Assembly (NCBI GenBank): GCA_028023455.1
Contig: JAQFVV010012395.1
Span: 4,838,001 to 4,902,000 of the forward strand
DNA: 64,000 nucleotides
Origin: Epiperipatus broadwayi
Lineage: Eukaryota > Onychophora > Udeonychophora > Euonychophora > Peripatidae
Direction of reading: 5' to 3'
Position numbers and translations under genes: made by a program. The notes under the pieces are model-generated. The model was not told the DNA's origin. It saw only the letters and a list, made by a program, of their open reading frames with translations, and ran no database searches. Below are positions 1-11,490 of this stretch, piece after piece (position 1 is the first letter of the stretch; the number at the start of each line of letters is the position of its first letter).

Positions 1-338
1 TATAGCACTATTTAATATTATAATAATATAAATAATACATGAGCAATTTAAAAGTATTGCAGTTTGTAATGTTATAACTGACTATTTATTAGTCTTCATT
101 ACATGGACATGTTTATTTTATGTTTAAAGAGGTTTATTTAAACTTCATTGTATCAATATTTCATACTCTGTAATCAAGTTGCAATCTTTAAGTGTCCATA
201 TATATTCAATGGACCATTAGTAAGAATGGATTTCCATTCTTGCTATTAAAAGATGAGAAGGTTGCCTTGACAGCAGTTAGAAATATTGGTTGCTATATTT
301 ACTGTGAATGTTTAGGTGGTTACTGGTTGGAAACTAAT

Positions 339-375
<37 letters not shown>

Positions 376-1589
376 TGAGAAATAATCAATTTAATAAATC
401 TTGCATCTTTCTATTTGCTTTTTTTTGATGATTTTATTCACTTAATTTAATTTTCATGATGATATGATTTCTAATAATAAAATGCTTGTCCATGTATTGC
501 AAAAAAATATTTTCTTTCAGTTTTTTTTTTCATTTTGCACCATCTTTTGTCAAACATCAATATCAGAAGAGTTGTTAATTAATTTACAAATATTATATAT
601 TTAATATTTTAAAAAAACCTTTATACACCTTTTCCCCATAATTCCATTAAAAAGTTTTTTTTTTCCAGTTTTCACAAATAAAAACATGGTCAAAAAATAT
701 TGTAATGATAATTTACAAAGCAGATCCCCAGGAATTATTTAAATAAACTTGCAATTATTTCTCCCTTTTTTGAGTCAACGCCGAGTTATTTTTGAGATTA
801 AAAAAAGTCATCTAACAAATAAATTGGTATTGCTATAAGAAAGTGAGTGCAAGTTTATTTAAATGATTCTTCGGAATCTGACTTGTAAAATTATCACAGT
901 AACATTTTTGGTCCCAAACTTTTATCTGTGAAAGCTGAAGAAAATATATTTTTTACTTTTTAATTCATTATGTGACCAAAAGTATTTTTTTATTTTTATA
1001 TTATTTTATTATTAGTTTTATTTTAGTTCTAGAAATTAGAAATAAAGTGTAGATACAATTAGAATACTGCTAGATAGGAGCATTGTAAAAAAGCATTGAA
1101 TCCACATAAAATTAAAGATTTTCACTAATTTTTTTCTAAAATTGTTCACCAACTTTTAACAAATGTATTCTCATTGGAAATATATATGTACACAAAGTTT
1201 CAATCAGATTGGAAATTGAGAAATTAGTAGAAATTGAGTTAGACAATTGTATCCAGACAAAAAAACAAAAACAAATCATATAATCAATTAATGCCTCATA
1301 TAAGTTGTTACATTAATATCACATTGACAATTTTAATAATGGTTTGTTTTACTCAGTAGTTCATATAAAGATTCACAGGAAGTTTAAGCACATAAATGGC
1401 AGAATTAAGTTAATAACATGGATTTTAAGATCTATAATCCACATCTCTATCCCTGCTCCAAACACTGCATAAATTTTTTGTTGCATAACAAAAAATGTTG
1501 CCAAAACAGTCATCAAAATCAAAGTAAAAAACATTTCCTTAATTTAGCCATGTAATTCATAATTTTCATAGATTAAATTAACATAGAGA
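1..1589. other. A+T-rich non-coding stretch, nothing recognised
   Basis: I see no coding sequence, no RNA gene and no clear element border. There are homopolymer runs and a short dinucleotide repeat (see next entry). If the ATPase gene continues leftward, this is intron sequence. Confidence 0.5.
338..375. repeat. (TA)n(GA)n microsatellite
   Basis: A TA run of about eight units changes directly into a GA run of about ten units, ending with GTGAGA. It is a simple compound dinucleotide repeat. Confidence 0.95.
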
Positions 1590-1730
1590 TAAAATTCTCC
1601 ATACAGTAGCGCCTCTGATTAATAACTTGTGTAAGCACAAAGAATGGTGATCATGTGATGTTTAGTGACAAGGCAAAACTCCCCATACAGTAGTGGTCAT
1701 GTGATGTTTAGTGGTTTAATAAAATAGTTG
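1590..1730. repeat. HH-A foldback repeat, terminal fragment
   Basis: Contains two rearranged pieces of the HH-A terminus: CTCCATACAGTAG appears twice (one with CC for TC), and GTCATGTGATGTTTAGTG ends the second. It lacks the ribozyme-bearing interior. Read as a broken end of the family described at 2606-3243. Confidence 0.6.
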
Positions 1731-1869
1731 ATACTAAAATAAAACAGCTCAGAAATAGTGTATTAATTTATGTAGACCTATTTAAATAATAATAACATGT
1801 ACATAATAAACAATCTCACAAATTGTCATTTGCAAGTAAAATCTAAATAATTCAGCTGTTTAAAATGGA

Positions 1870-2600
1870 ATTAATATTTTTTTTAATATTTATTTCAGTT
1901 TTAAAATGAGTGTATTATATAACTATCCAATAATTTGAATGCTGTTTAATACAAACTATTAATCATCACTGAGAATGTCATGTGATATGTAAGCATTGAA
2001 TGTGACAAAATTGAATTTCTATACAATGGCCTTTACTTTAGTTTCCAAGTCCATCATTCCACAGAGCTCTAATCATGCAGCATATTAAATCACTGATGCA
2101 CAAATATAATTTTACAATTAAGTTATTTAAACTTAAAGAAACTTAGTAAGTTAGTTCAGTGAATAAAGTAGATAATGATAATGATCACAGCCACCAATCA
2201 TTCAAATAAATAAATAAATTATTAAAAGTTATGTAAATAAATTTTAAAGAATTTTGAAATGATTATTGACAATCTCAGCATTACATTTCCCAAATCAAAT
2301 AATGATAGCAAAACAAGAAGGCTTTCACAAGAACCCTATAATCTATAAGGGCTGTGCAAATATACTTGTTTTTTTCCACAAATGCATCTCTATGAAGACC
2401 GATAACTGTTTTTTTTGTTGTTGTTGTTTATTTAATGTTAAACAGATAATACATGAAAGACATAATCTTAACAAAAATGTACTTTTCTTTGTAAATATTT
2501 TTTTGTATAGTTTTCATTAAGAAATACAAACAACACATTCATATATTTTTATATACATATTATAGGTTGACAAAAAATTAATCCACTAAATTACAATGGA
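1870..2600 (+). repeat. Direct repeat, copy 1 (possible Penelope-related sequence)
   Basis: Shares a collinear series of blocks with 3585-4315: ATCATCACT with GTGATAT, GATGCACAA with TTTTACAATTAAGTTAT, AATCATTCAAATAAATAAA, and AATAATGATAG with AAGAAGGC or AAGGAAGTC. In copy 2 the repeat runs on into a GIY-YIG-like reading frame. In copy 1 it is cut off by the HH-A element at 2606. No intact coding sequence. Confidence 0.6.
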
Positions 2601-2714
2601 ATTTTGTATTAAACAGGAGCTAAACTCTCCACACAGTAGCACCACTCTGTGCAAGCAAGAATAATCAATTGAGGCAAGAATCTTTGTGCTAAAATCATTA
2701 TCTAGTGTCTATTC

Positions 2715-2774
2715 ATCCAATATCCCCAGAGTAACTTTTAGCTTGTGGCTTTCATCAGTGAGGAACCTTGGATC
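2715..2774 (-). ncRNA. Hammerhead ribozyme motif (type I), HH-A family, degraded
   Basis: On the minus strand: outer helix I strand ATCCAAGG, inner strand CCTCA, CTGATGA, a stem II of AAGC-CACAA-GCT, then AAAA where GAAA is expected, then CTCTGGGGATATTGGAT as the partner strand of helix I. The CTGATGA box is intact, but G12 of the GAAA box is replaced by A and helix III is altered, so self-cleavage is unlikely. Confidence 0.6.
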
Positions 2775-3024
2775 TGAGAGCACTGCACCTAGATCTTAGG
2801 ATCCAATAGAATTATGGGGGCTGTGGTTATTAAAGAATCAAAGACACCAAAATATATGGATGCTGAACTGAGTTTAGATCAGTGTGACTATACAATCTAA
2901 TGAGCTTGAATTAAAAACATTATTATGTTTCATTTTGAACTCAAAGCTTTGTAGTTAGCTAATAAGATAAAAGGTGGCTGCTAGACTGTTGCATTAGATG
3001 CCAAGATCTAGATACAGTGCTCTC

Positions 3025-3083
3025 AGATCTAAGAATCCCCATTGATGAAAGTCATAAGCTAGAAACTAGTTTGGGGATATTGG
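3025..3083 (+). ncRNA. Hammerhead ribozyme motif (type I), HH-A family
   Basis: AATCCCCA is followed by TTGATGA (consensus CTGATGA), stem II AAGTCATAAGCT, GAAA, the palindrome CTAG, and GTT|TGGGGATATTGG. CCCCA pairs with TGGGG as inner helix I. The A of GAAA pairs with the U of the GUU cleavage triplet, leaving a two-base-pair helix III. The single C-to-T change in the first core box probably reduces or abolishes activity. The opposite arm of the same element carries the mirror motif. Confidence 0.7.
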
Positions 3084-3249
3084 CTAAGTAAGCACTAGAT
3101 AGGGATTTTATGCACAAACCTTCTTGCATTCATTGATTATTCTGGCTTGCACTGTGTGGTGTTACTGTGTGGGAAGTTTAGTCTCTGTGTACACAGATTG
3201 TTTAAGCATAAAGAATGGTGATCTAATGATGTTTAGTGGTTTACGTTTT

Positions 3250-3584
3250 GTATTATGGATAAATTATACTCCACTTTCAATATTTGGACTATATTGATGA
3301 CAATCAATGAAAATTTTATTCAATATGAAAAGTTCAGAATACAATTTTTATATATGAGATACACAGCTGTTAAGCAGTAAATTGCAGAGAAAATGCCACT
3401 TCAATAATCTCTTACAGAGAAACAACAAAGGAAAAGGTAAGATTTACTAGGACTTCCAATTTCTAAAAAATAATGATGACTTACGTTTCAAGTAGAAACA
3501 CATAATATTTGAATTGAGTCTTGCACATTACATTAACTAGAGTCAGTTTCAGAAATTCAAATTTTTTATTGTTGTTATTTTAAT
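3250..3584 (+). repeat. Interspersed repeat shared with 12185-12475
   Basis: ATTATGGATAAATTATA, then TTTTCAATATT-like sequence, TTGATGAAAATTTTTATTCA-like sequence and AATACAATT occur in the same order here and at 12185-12475. It leads directly into the direct repeat at 3585, so the two may belong to one older element. Confidence 0.6.
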
Positions 3585-4317
3585 ATGAAACATTAAATAA
3601 TCATCACTCAGGACATCTTGTGATATTCAACTATTGGATACCAGACTTGAGCTTTGATCCAAAGACTTTTAACTCTCGAATCTGTCACTCTACAATAGCT
3701 CTTATTATGTGGGATATTAAATCATTGATGCACAATAATCATTTTACAATTAAGTTATAAGAACTTATAACCCTGGTCGGTTGACTCAATGGATAAAGTA
3801 GTTTGCTAATGAGCTGAATGGACTTGGATAACTCTTTAAAAATATCAAATAAAATAAAAATGTTTTGTTAGCAAAAAAACATACTGATGGTCAACATATA
3901 AGCTAATCATTCAAATAAATAAATTATTAAAAAATTATTTAGATAACCCTATTGAAATAATTCTTGGAAACCTCATTACCAAACTACACCATTAAGTAAA
4001 TAATGATAGAAAAAGCAAAAAGGAAGTCTTGATCCAAGAACGAATATCTGCAATTGTCTCACTCCATGAATACAGTTCTGAGAAAAAATACAATCACATT
4101 TTTTCTTTTGTTTATTGAAATATTAGACAAACAATACATGAAAAAAAAAAAAATCTTAACAAATAATATATTTTCTATTGTAAATATTTTTATTATTATT
4201 ATTTACATTAAAGAAGTATTATGTTTGTTAGATAAAAATAGTATATTTTATATACATATTCACACGCATGTATATGTTAACAAACAGTATTGGACAATAC
4301 TACAATATAAAACAGCC
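3585..4317 (+). repeat. Direct repeat, copy 2, leading into a GIY-YIG-like frame
   Basis: Collinear with 1870-2600 over about 700 bases with many small gaps. It contains a weak tRNA-like patch near 3775-3840 (GTTGACTCAATGGATAAAG, then TTTGCTAA), which could be a SINE head or chance. Its right end runs into the frame described at 4318. Confidence 0.55.
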
Positions 4318-4560
4318 CATACTATTTATCAAATAGTTAGTAACATCATAACCAAACTTAAAGATTCAATCCCTCTTGGGGCTCATAGAGTTTATGAAAT
4401 TTCATGTGGATTTTGTAAAGCTTCTTATGTAGATATGGACAATCATTGCATCAATACTAGAAAAGATGAACATGCTAATGCAATTAAGCAACAATCATCA
4501 TCCTTAGCACTCTCACTCTATGACATGGATTCAGGCTGTAATATTGATTTCTCTTATACC
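4318..4560 (+). pseudogene. Penelope-like element fragment, GIY-YIG-like endonuclease domain
   Basis: The reading frame ends with IPLGAHRVYEISCGFCKASY, then VDMDNHCINTRKDEHANAIK, then SSSLALSLYDMDSGCNIDFS. The order GVYxIxCxxCxxxYIGxT...R..EH, a Ser/Ala-rich spacer, then a GHxIDF-like end is that of the GIY-YIG endonuclease at the C-terminus of Penelope-like retroelements. Here the GIY position reads RVY and the YIG position reads YVD, so catalytic residues are damaged. No reverse transcriptase is visible upstream. A LINE 3' end is inserted immediately after it. Confidence 0.65.
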
Positions 4561-4561
4561 A

Positions 4562-6512
4562 TGTGATGTGATGTATTGTGGCTTCTCCTTAAACGAAGTC
4601 AAGAATATCTTGGCTGTTAAGCCCAGATAAACCTGTTAGCCACTTTATTTTACATTCCCCACTCTAAATTTTCCCATATTCTGCTCCATCCCATTTCCAC
4701 AACATAATAGTTCTCCATCTCTCTAACTTCCTATTCTTTATTAGTAAATCTATTCTTTTATCCCATTCCTTACGACTATAACACAACAATCATTCTATCA
4801 CAATCATCCCATCTTTTATACAAATATATATTCTTTATCCATATCTTTTGCATACCGTATTACCTTTCTCACCCATCTTGTTACCTGCCCTTTACTCATA
4901 ACCCAATTAAATACTATTTTAGCTATTCTTTTATTAACTGCAATCTACCAAACATTTTCCTATTTGCATCTCTCATATGAAAACTTGACCATCCCATTTC
5001 TCCTTAAATTGCCTCCCTTGCTGTCCATACATCTGCATCCAATGCATGTCTTCCTACTTCCCTTTGAACTTTTTCTAAGTAATTTAATACCCCATTACTA
5101 ACATATAATGCATCATTACCATATGTTAACCCTACTACTGCAACTCCTTTCCATATAATTTTAGCTACATCATATTTATTATATGAAAACACTGTTAATT
5201 TCTTTATCAATCCCTTTCCTTTCTTTGCTTCATTTATCAATTTTATCTCCCATTGATCCAAATAATTTTTCTGATTACTTAAAATAATTCCCAAATAACT
5301 ATATCTATTCACCACAGTTAACTTAATATCCCCCAACAAAAATTCTACATATTCTCTTTCCTCAGTATTAACCATCATTATATTTGATTTTTCTTCACTA
5401 AATTTAATCCCCATCTCTTTACCCACTCTTGCACATGTTCTCAACATAACTTCCATATCTCCTCTTCTTTCTGCACACAAAAAATATCATCTGCAAAAAA
5501 AAAAGACCTGACAAAATATATACTCCCTTACTACCTATTAACGGTATCTCTATTCCATTTCCTAATCTTTCTATTGCTCTTTCCATTTCACTCAAATACA
5601 ATACAAACAAAATAGGTGACAAAGGATATCCTTGCCTTAGTCCCACCCCATTTTTAACTTTAACTGATTCTATATTCCCTAATTGATATATATAATAATT
5701 ATTTTCATATAATTTCTTTATAATATCTACTAAAGCTCCATCCATTCCCAAATTTACTAAACTTATCCATAAACTATTTTTATTTACTCTATTATATGCC
5801 TTCTCTATATCCATAAAACTCATATATAACTGTTTACCTGAATTCCTACTCATATCCATAAGTTGTGTAACTACAAACAAACTATCTCCTATATGCCTAT
5901 CTGACCTAAAACCTCCTTGCATTTCCCCCACTACATTATTCTCTTCCATCCATTTTACAACTCTTCCAGCTACCATATATGCAAAAACTTTATATATAAC
6001 TGATGTTACCGCTATCGGTCTATAATTATTTAACTCTCTATGATCCTTACCCTTTCCTTTAAAAAATAATCTTACTCTTGTGTTACTCCAACTACTTGGG
6101 AAAACTCTATTCTGTGCCATCTTATTAAAACAAGATAATAACTTTTCTTTTGCTTTATATTCTAAATTCATTAACATCTCTGCTGCCCATTCATCTAAAC
6201 CTTTTGCCTTTCCACTTTTCAATTTCTTTTCTACCTCATTCAATTCATTTTCTGAAAACCTAATATTCCCATTACTATATACTTTCATATTTTCTATCAC
6301 TCTATCCTTCACATCTAACATCTTTCCTATATTCATTACATATCTATTTAAGATTCTCTCTAAATCTCTAGAACTACACTCTATTCCCTCATCATCTAGT
6401 AATACTATCTCTCTCTCCCCTACATTTCTCTTTTTAATATAATACCAAAATTTTTTACTCCCATCTCTTCCACTTTTATTAATATCCTCCAACAATTTAT
6501 TATTCAATTTCA
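4562..6512 (-). mobile_element. Non-LTR retrotransposon copy A, 5'-truncated, RT part
   Basis: A minus-strand LINE copy. Its 3' tail is the (ACATC)n end at 4562-4575. The RT frame at 5419-6513 shows NNYRPIAVTSVIYKVFA, then MQGGFRSDRHIGDSL, the box A motif FMDIEKAYNRVN with its aspartate, and box B GLRQGYPLSPILFVLYL. The second half continues in another frame (5004-5480). The shift is in a run of ten T (sense strand) at about 5495-5505, where the FADD catalytic box should be read. A segment of about 370 bases between the finger region and the 3' UTR is missing compared with the copy at 13259. The element is dead and sits in the presumed downstream intron of the ATPase gene. Confidence 0.88.
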
Positions 6513-6513
6513 C
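5004..6513 (-). pseudogene. Reverse transcriptase of LINE copy A, frameshifted at the FADD box
   Basis: Two overlapping frames encode one RT. The 364-residue frame (5419-6513) covers the linker after the endonuclease, the fingers and palm motifs up to SGLFF. The 158-residue frame (5004-5480) covers the thumb (MGIKFSEEKSNIMMVN, VVNRYSYLGIILSNQKN, WKGVAVVGLTYGNDALYVS). In the sense strand the aspartate pair is still encoded (GCAGATGAT), but a homopolymer length change throws it out of frame. Family placement is CR1/L2-like, going by the SGNH-type ORF1 of the copy at 17652-18810. That placement is inference. Confidence 0.85.
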
Positions 6514-7327
6514 ATTAGCTGTATGTATTTATCAATTAATCAAAATCGATCTAATCCTCCAAAAAATAGATAACAGTCACACAGAAATAAAATGAGCCCC
6601 GATAAATTTAAGTCAGCATTAGCAATTCTCAAATAATCAGAACGAAGAATCAAGGTATGACAAATATATAAATGTATTTAGATGTTTATCTTATAACTTA
6701 TATGTAATGCATTATTTACTATGTATATTTCTTTTAGGATTTCTTTTTTTGCTCTATTATTAGAATCGTCATTCCATTGTAAAATCTACGAATTATTAAC
6801 GTTAATGATATGAAACTCAATTACAAATAGTCTATGAAATGACCAAAGACTAAAATTATTTACCGCATAAAACAAAAAAAGAAAGCTGTTGAATATGTAT
6901 GTATAATCCAAAAGAAATCTTTTTAAAGAAATTTGAGCCATTGTCTATTTTTAATTAAAACTATTAGTTGAAATAATATTTTGACGTAGAAATAACATTT
7001 TTTTCTGTCAACGCAAACATATATATTTTTTAATTATACTTAATTATTAATAATATATTAAAAAATTGTAAAAGTAATGGTTTATTTAAGATTATAAAAA
7101 TATAGACTAAATAAGTAGGCATTAGATAGGGATTTTATGCACAAGCCTTGGCACTACTATATGGAGAGTGTTGTTTTGTTTTGAATTGTTTAACTAAATA
7201 AAATTGTAATTGTTTTATTAAATAATAAAGAGATATATATTATGACCTCATAGCTATTTTCTTAACTCAAAAGCTGCAATTTTATTGAGCTCTCTTAAAG
7301 CTTGTAAGATGTGTTTCTTCTGTTGTT
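6513..7327. other. A+T-rich non-coding stretch with one HH-A scrap
   Basis: Nothing coding is recognised. Bases 7105-7180 match the HH-A arm (GGCATTAGATAGGGATTTTA, then GGCACTACTATATGGAGAG) without ribozyme or second arm. Confidence 0.55.
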
Positions 7328-7525
7328 TTGTTCTGTGTGCGGGTTTTCTGGCGGTTGTTTGATTTGCCGGTTTCCGTTTTCACTGTTGATTTCGGACATC
7401 ATTTGCGAAAGGTAGATATCTTTGCTGAAGATTACTCTGTTTTCTTTTCTGTCTCTGATCCGGAGTTTGTGTTCGATATCGTGGACCCTCCGCTTAAGAG
7501 CATTGTATTTGTACTCCTTAAGTAA
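7328..7525 (+). CDS. Orphan coding-like ORF, unknown
   Basis: A frame of 65 codons without an ATG at its start, in a stretch clearly richer in G+C than its surroundings. It includes VFTVDFGHHLRKVDIFAEDY and SVFFSVSDPEFVFDIVDPPL, ending at TAA. The alternation of hydrophobic and charged residues looks protein-like, and the other two frames have several stops. I do not recognise a family. It may be an exon-like remnant of a retroelement ORF1 or of a host gene copy. Confidence 0.25.
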   Translation: MFCVRVFWRLFDLPVSVFTVDFGHHLRKVDIFAEDYSVFFSVSDPEFVFDIVDPPLKSIVFVLLK

Positions 7526-8999
7526 ACAGCATTTTGCAAAGAGTTATGAAGAGTATAATATTATTCATTATGATATTAATGCCAATTAAGAACAAATCAG
7601 TTTATAAGTCAGCTGTATTTATATCAACATGGCGACTAAAGAAATTTGGTTTTATCACAAAAGAGAGACTTTTATATTACTTATCCTGAACTGAATCACT
7701 TTGCCCGATCTTGACGCTAAAGGATTTAATTAATCCTATACCTAATTTGTAGACTTAAATATCAGAATTTGGATACTTTTACAGTATTCAGACATTTATT
7801 TTCACGATGGATTTGAACGGTAGACAGAATGTGTACCATCATCACATAACCAAGCACGAGATGGTTTTAGAAGCACTATTGGAGTTTTTTTTACTTTTTT
7901 CTACTGACTAATGAAGCAATCACTAAAATTTACTTTTCCTGGAATCCTTACACTTCGACCTTTGTGATTAAAAGAGCTTTCTTTGAGCAGCGCATAGATT
8001 TGGCTTAGATTTATGATAACCCAGAATATTTATAAATCTTCACTTAAAAAATGAAAATCCATTAGATTTTCCTGCAGCGACAACCATTTAATATTTTGTA
8101 TTAAAAGAAGTTGTCTAATCTAAACTGAATAGCCACAAATTTATTCAACATTCGTTGATACTGGTTGGATTTGCAAATCATTCCTCTTGTTATTAAATAA
8201 CCAATTTATTTTATATAGCGCGCGATGTATATAAACTGTAATAAATAGTGAGCATTAAGCTATTGCACGCGCGCTTTGTAGTAAATTTTGTCGTCGTCAT
8301 TCAAAGTGTTATTTAATATCTTCACGCTTTTACTTTCAAATACTTTAGATTTGCCCATACATAAGCATTTGCATTCGAAAAGATAAATGGATTCATTCTA
8401 TCTTTTCTAAAGACTTATCTTGTGTTTGTAGTGGAAGTATTCATTTATTATTTAAAAATCTACAAAAGGGCACATGCAACAGCTTAATCCTCACTATTTA
8501 TCATATTGTTATTGTAAGAAGTTAAAACCCTATTGAGGGAATTTATTTTACATCATTAGTAGGACTTAACTTCTAAATAGTATAATATTTTAAATAGTTG
8601 TTTTAAGTTTTGAAATCTATTATTGTTTTATTTATTGAAAAATGTGTTTATACTTCCATTGTACTATTATTGTTTTTTATTTAATAAAAAAATTTAATTT
8701 TAATTTATGTATTATGTGTATTTACAATTTATAATTGATTTTACACTCTTTTGAACCTATTTATAAACTTAACAACATATCTCTCACACACAAGCTACCA
8801 TGCACCCATACAAAGAATGTGCTATTTTAATTAAACTAATATGTCTCATACTTGGAAGTAAATGTTTACTTTGTTGCGTTGTAATGAACTTTTTTCAGTA
8901 GTCCATAAATCTATCCAACCACTTATTATTAGTAATTGTATGTAATTAATTATTGCTTTTTTGCAGAAAAATGAAAAAAATCAAACTTTAAACTCTTAT
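7526..8999. other. Non-coding stretch, nothing recognised
   Basis: Short frames such as the ATGGCGACTAAAGAAATTTGG start at 7629 are quickly closed by stops. Two CG-rich words (GCGCGCGATG at about 8219 and GCACGCGCGCTTTG at about 8265) stand out in otherwise A+T-rich sequence. No repeat border found. Confidence 0.4.
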
Positions 9000-9420
9000 C
9001 TACTGACTGTCAATTATAGTGTGAGCTTTCATAATGACAATGCCAGAAGATAATACCCAATAAATCCCTATCCAGTGCTGTTCTATCTGAACATTGCAGA
9101 TTAGTTTGTAGCTTATGGATTTTATTAGTGAGGAGATTTTTGGGTTTTTTGGAGCAAATGTACATTTTTGTCTGAGCTGGTACCTTGATAATATAATAAA
9201 AGGGAACAAATGGCTGCCAAACGAAAAGTGCATTAGATTTAAAACAACTCAAGAGAACAGTCCAAAAACAAATTCAAAAAGCTTCTCTCTGATGAAAGCC
9301 ATTAGTCTAGGAATATTTGAGTACAATAGCACTGGCTAAGAATCCACTAAGCCCCAACATCCAGGATCCATTGATTGCTAAAGCTTACACTAGATGGCGT
9401 AAAAGTTGTGAGAATAAAAG
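9000..9420. mobile_element. Diverged HH-A foldback with two decayed hammerhead motifs
   Basis: The left arm contains AAATCCCTATCCAGTGCTGT and, on the minus strand, TCCTCACTAATAAAATCC followed by AAACTAATCTG (9085-9140). The right arm contains, on the plus strand, TCTCTCTGATGAAAGCC and TTAGTCTAGGAATATTTGAG (9281-9325). The core boxes are mutated: CTAATAA for CTGATGA on the left, and no clear GAAA on the right. The order and opposing strands match the younger element at 2606-3243. Confidence 0.55.
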
Positions 9421-9609
9421 AGTTTGATATATTACTACCATTACCATTATCCTATTAGTATTACTGTAATTTTTAAAACATGGTTTTTTTTTTAATTATC
9501 TGAAAATAATGACAAATGTTCATTGATGTAATTATTATAAAATATTATTTTTAAATTATTTTCTCTTTGATTACAGCAAAGGATTGACTTTAAAAATATT
9601 CTAATCATA

Positions 9610-10445
9610 TTTACTATATACTGATAATATTTACAGCACACATCATGAAATAATTTTCTTTGAATAAGATCAATTTTTTCTATAGTTTTGCACTAATGTC
9701 ATGAAAATATTATCTGCTTATGAGTTTTTAGTATATACATTATACCTCATGAAATAATTTTCTTTGACTGAGGCAAATTGTATATATAGTTCTGCACCAA
9801 TGTCATAAAAATATGATCAGTTTATAGTATATACAACATACCGTAAGAAATAATTTTCTTTCAATAAAATCGATTTTTTTTATAGTTTTGCATTAATCTC
9901 ATGAAAATATGATCTCTTTATGAGTTTATAGTATATACAACATACCTCATGAAATAATTTTCTTTGAATAAGATCAATTTTTTCTATAGTTTTGCATTAA
10001 TCTCATGAAAATATGATCTCTTTATGAGTTTTTAGTATATACAACATACCTCATGAAATAATTTTCTTTGAATAAGATCGATTTTTTCTATAGCTTTGCA
10101 CTAATGTCATGAAAATATGATCCGTTTATGAGTTTTTAGTATGTACAACATATCTCATGAAATAATTTTCTTTGACTGAGGCAAATTATACATATAGTTC
10201 TACACCAATGTCATAAAAATATGATCAGTTTATGAGTTTATAGTATATTCAACATACCTCATGAAATAATTTTCTTTGAATAAGATCGATTTTTTCTAGT
10301 TTTGCACAAATGTCATGAAAATATGATCCGTTTATGAGTTTTTAGTATATACACAATATTTCATGAAATAATTTTCTTTGAATGAGGTGAATTGTATATA
10401 CAGTTTTGCACTGATGTCATAAAATATCATCAGTTTATGAGTTTT
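9610..10445 (+). repeat. Satellite, about 8 copies of a ~103-bp unit
   Basis: The word AAATAATTTTCTTT recurs at about 9645, 9747, 9845, 9949, 10052, 10155, 10260 and 10364, a spacing of 98-105 bases. Each unit has the order CATGAAATAATTTTC, GAATAAGATCGATTTTTTC, TAGTTTTGCACTAATGTC, ATGAAAATATGATC and TTTATGAGTTTTTAGTATAT. Two unit types alternate irregularly: GAATAAGATCGATT and GACTGAGGCAAATT. The whole array is A+T-rich with no coding potential. Confidence 0.92.
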
Positions 10446-10861
10446 TATTAATAATGTAATTACAAATATAAAACCATAATTATTACAAATTGCACATTGA
10501 AACTGTATTTAAAAATTTGAAGATGTTAAACTAAACTAATCTTTGTCTTCATAATAATTTAAACAATCAATTTTAAACAAAATTAAAATAGACAACTTAA
10601 AAATAAATAAAAATTTTATCCAACAATTTAACCAGGCTTTCATTCTTTATAGGAATCTTATCAATATGCTCTGTCTTTTACAATCATGATAATATTTAAG
10701 CTTTAAATGGGACCATTTGAAATAAAATATAATAATTTATATTGCAATTTTGTCATAAAAGTCATTAATCAACATAGTCAATTTAAAAAATATATATTTA
10801 GAAATAATTTACCATTGTTTTTTTTTTTTACCTAGTATTTTAATAACAACAATAATAAAAA

Positions 10862-11490
10862 TAATGAGATAGAAGCTAACAACTACAAATATCTTGGTCA
10901 GATTATTATTACAGATGGAAACACAATGGATGAAATTAATCATAGAATTAAACTTGGTTGGAGTGCTTTTGGTAGAAATAATTCAATATTAAAAAGATAT
11001 ATGCTTTTGTGTTTGAAAAGGAAGGTGTTTAATAAATGTGTTAACAATTCTTTCTTACACATCCAAGACTTGGACACTTAATCGAAGAGCAATACAGGGG
11101 TACCAGACTATTTAATGAAGGGATGTATGTTAGGAGTGATAAGAGAGAAACAAGAAGAGATCGAAAATGAAATACATGGGTAAGACAACAAAACAAGTGC
11201 CACTGACACCACTGAAACATCTTAAGAGATTGAAGTAGAGCAGAGATGATCACACTACTAGAAGAAATGGTAACAGATGGACAACCAAAATCCTGAACTG
11301 GACTCCAAGAGACTGCAGAAGTCCCAGAAAGATACCACATGTGAGATGAATAGATGAAATGAAGAAGTATACTAGAGTGGTATGGAGAAGAGAAACTAGA
11401 GACAGGAGAATATGGACTGAACTTGGAGAGCATCCTACAATGGATCAATAATAGTTGAAAATGATGACAATGATGATGAATAAACAGCCA
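10862..11490 (+). mobile_element. RTE-like LINE, 3' end fragment
   Basis: The plus strand encodes EANNYKYLGQIIITDGNTMD, then EINHRIKLGWSAFGRNNSIL (the post-palm YLG and RI..GW.AF region typical of RTE-type LINEs). After frameshifts it encodes VVWRRETRDRRIWTELGE, the characteristic C-terminal end. It finishes in a GATGATGATGAATAA tail. The frame is broken by stops and indels, and the palm and endonuclease are missing. Confidence 0.75.

Larger units (their letters stand above)
2606..3243. mobile_element. HH-A foldback element with two outward-facing hammerhead motifs
   Basis: A ~640-bp element whose ends are inverted copies of each other. The left arm starts with CTAAACTCTCCACACAGTAG. The right arm ends with the matching GTGTGGGAAGTTTAG, followed by GTGATGTTTAGTGGTTTA-like sequence. 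Each arm contains GCACTAGATAGGGATTTTATG-like sequence, GGGGATATTGG and a hammerhead-like core: minus strand at 2715-2774, plus strand at 3025-3083. The centre has ATTAAAGAATCAAAGACACC, which recurs in the copies near 24438 and 31947. It has no coding capacity, so it must be non-autonomous. Confidence 0.8.

Noticed and set aside
192-428. 78-codon ORF with a YIYIYRERERERV stretch
   Set aside because: It is the translation of a (TA)n(GA)n microsatellite in non-coding sequence.
3775-3840. tRNA-Ser-like sequence
   Set aside because: Only A-box-like and anticodon-like words; no pairing acceptor stem or B box could be found.
6080-6442. 120-codon plus-strand ORF
   Set aside because: Antisense shadow of the LINE reverse transcriptase on the minus strand.
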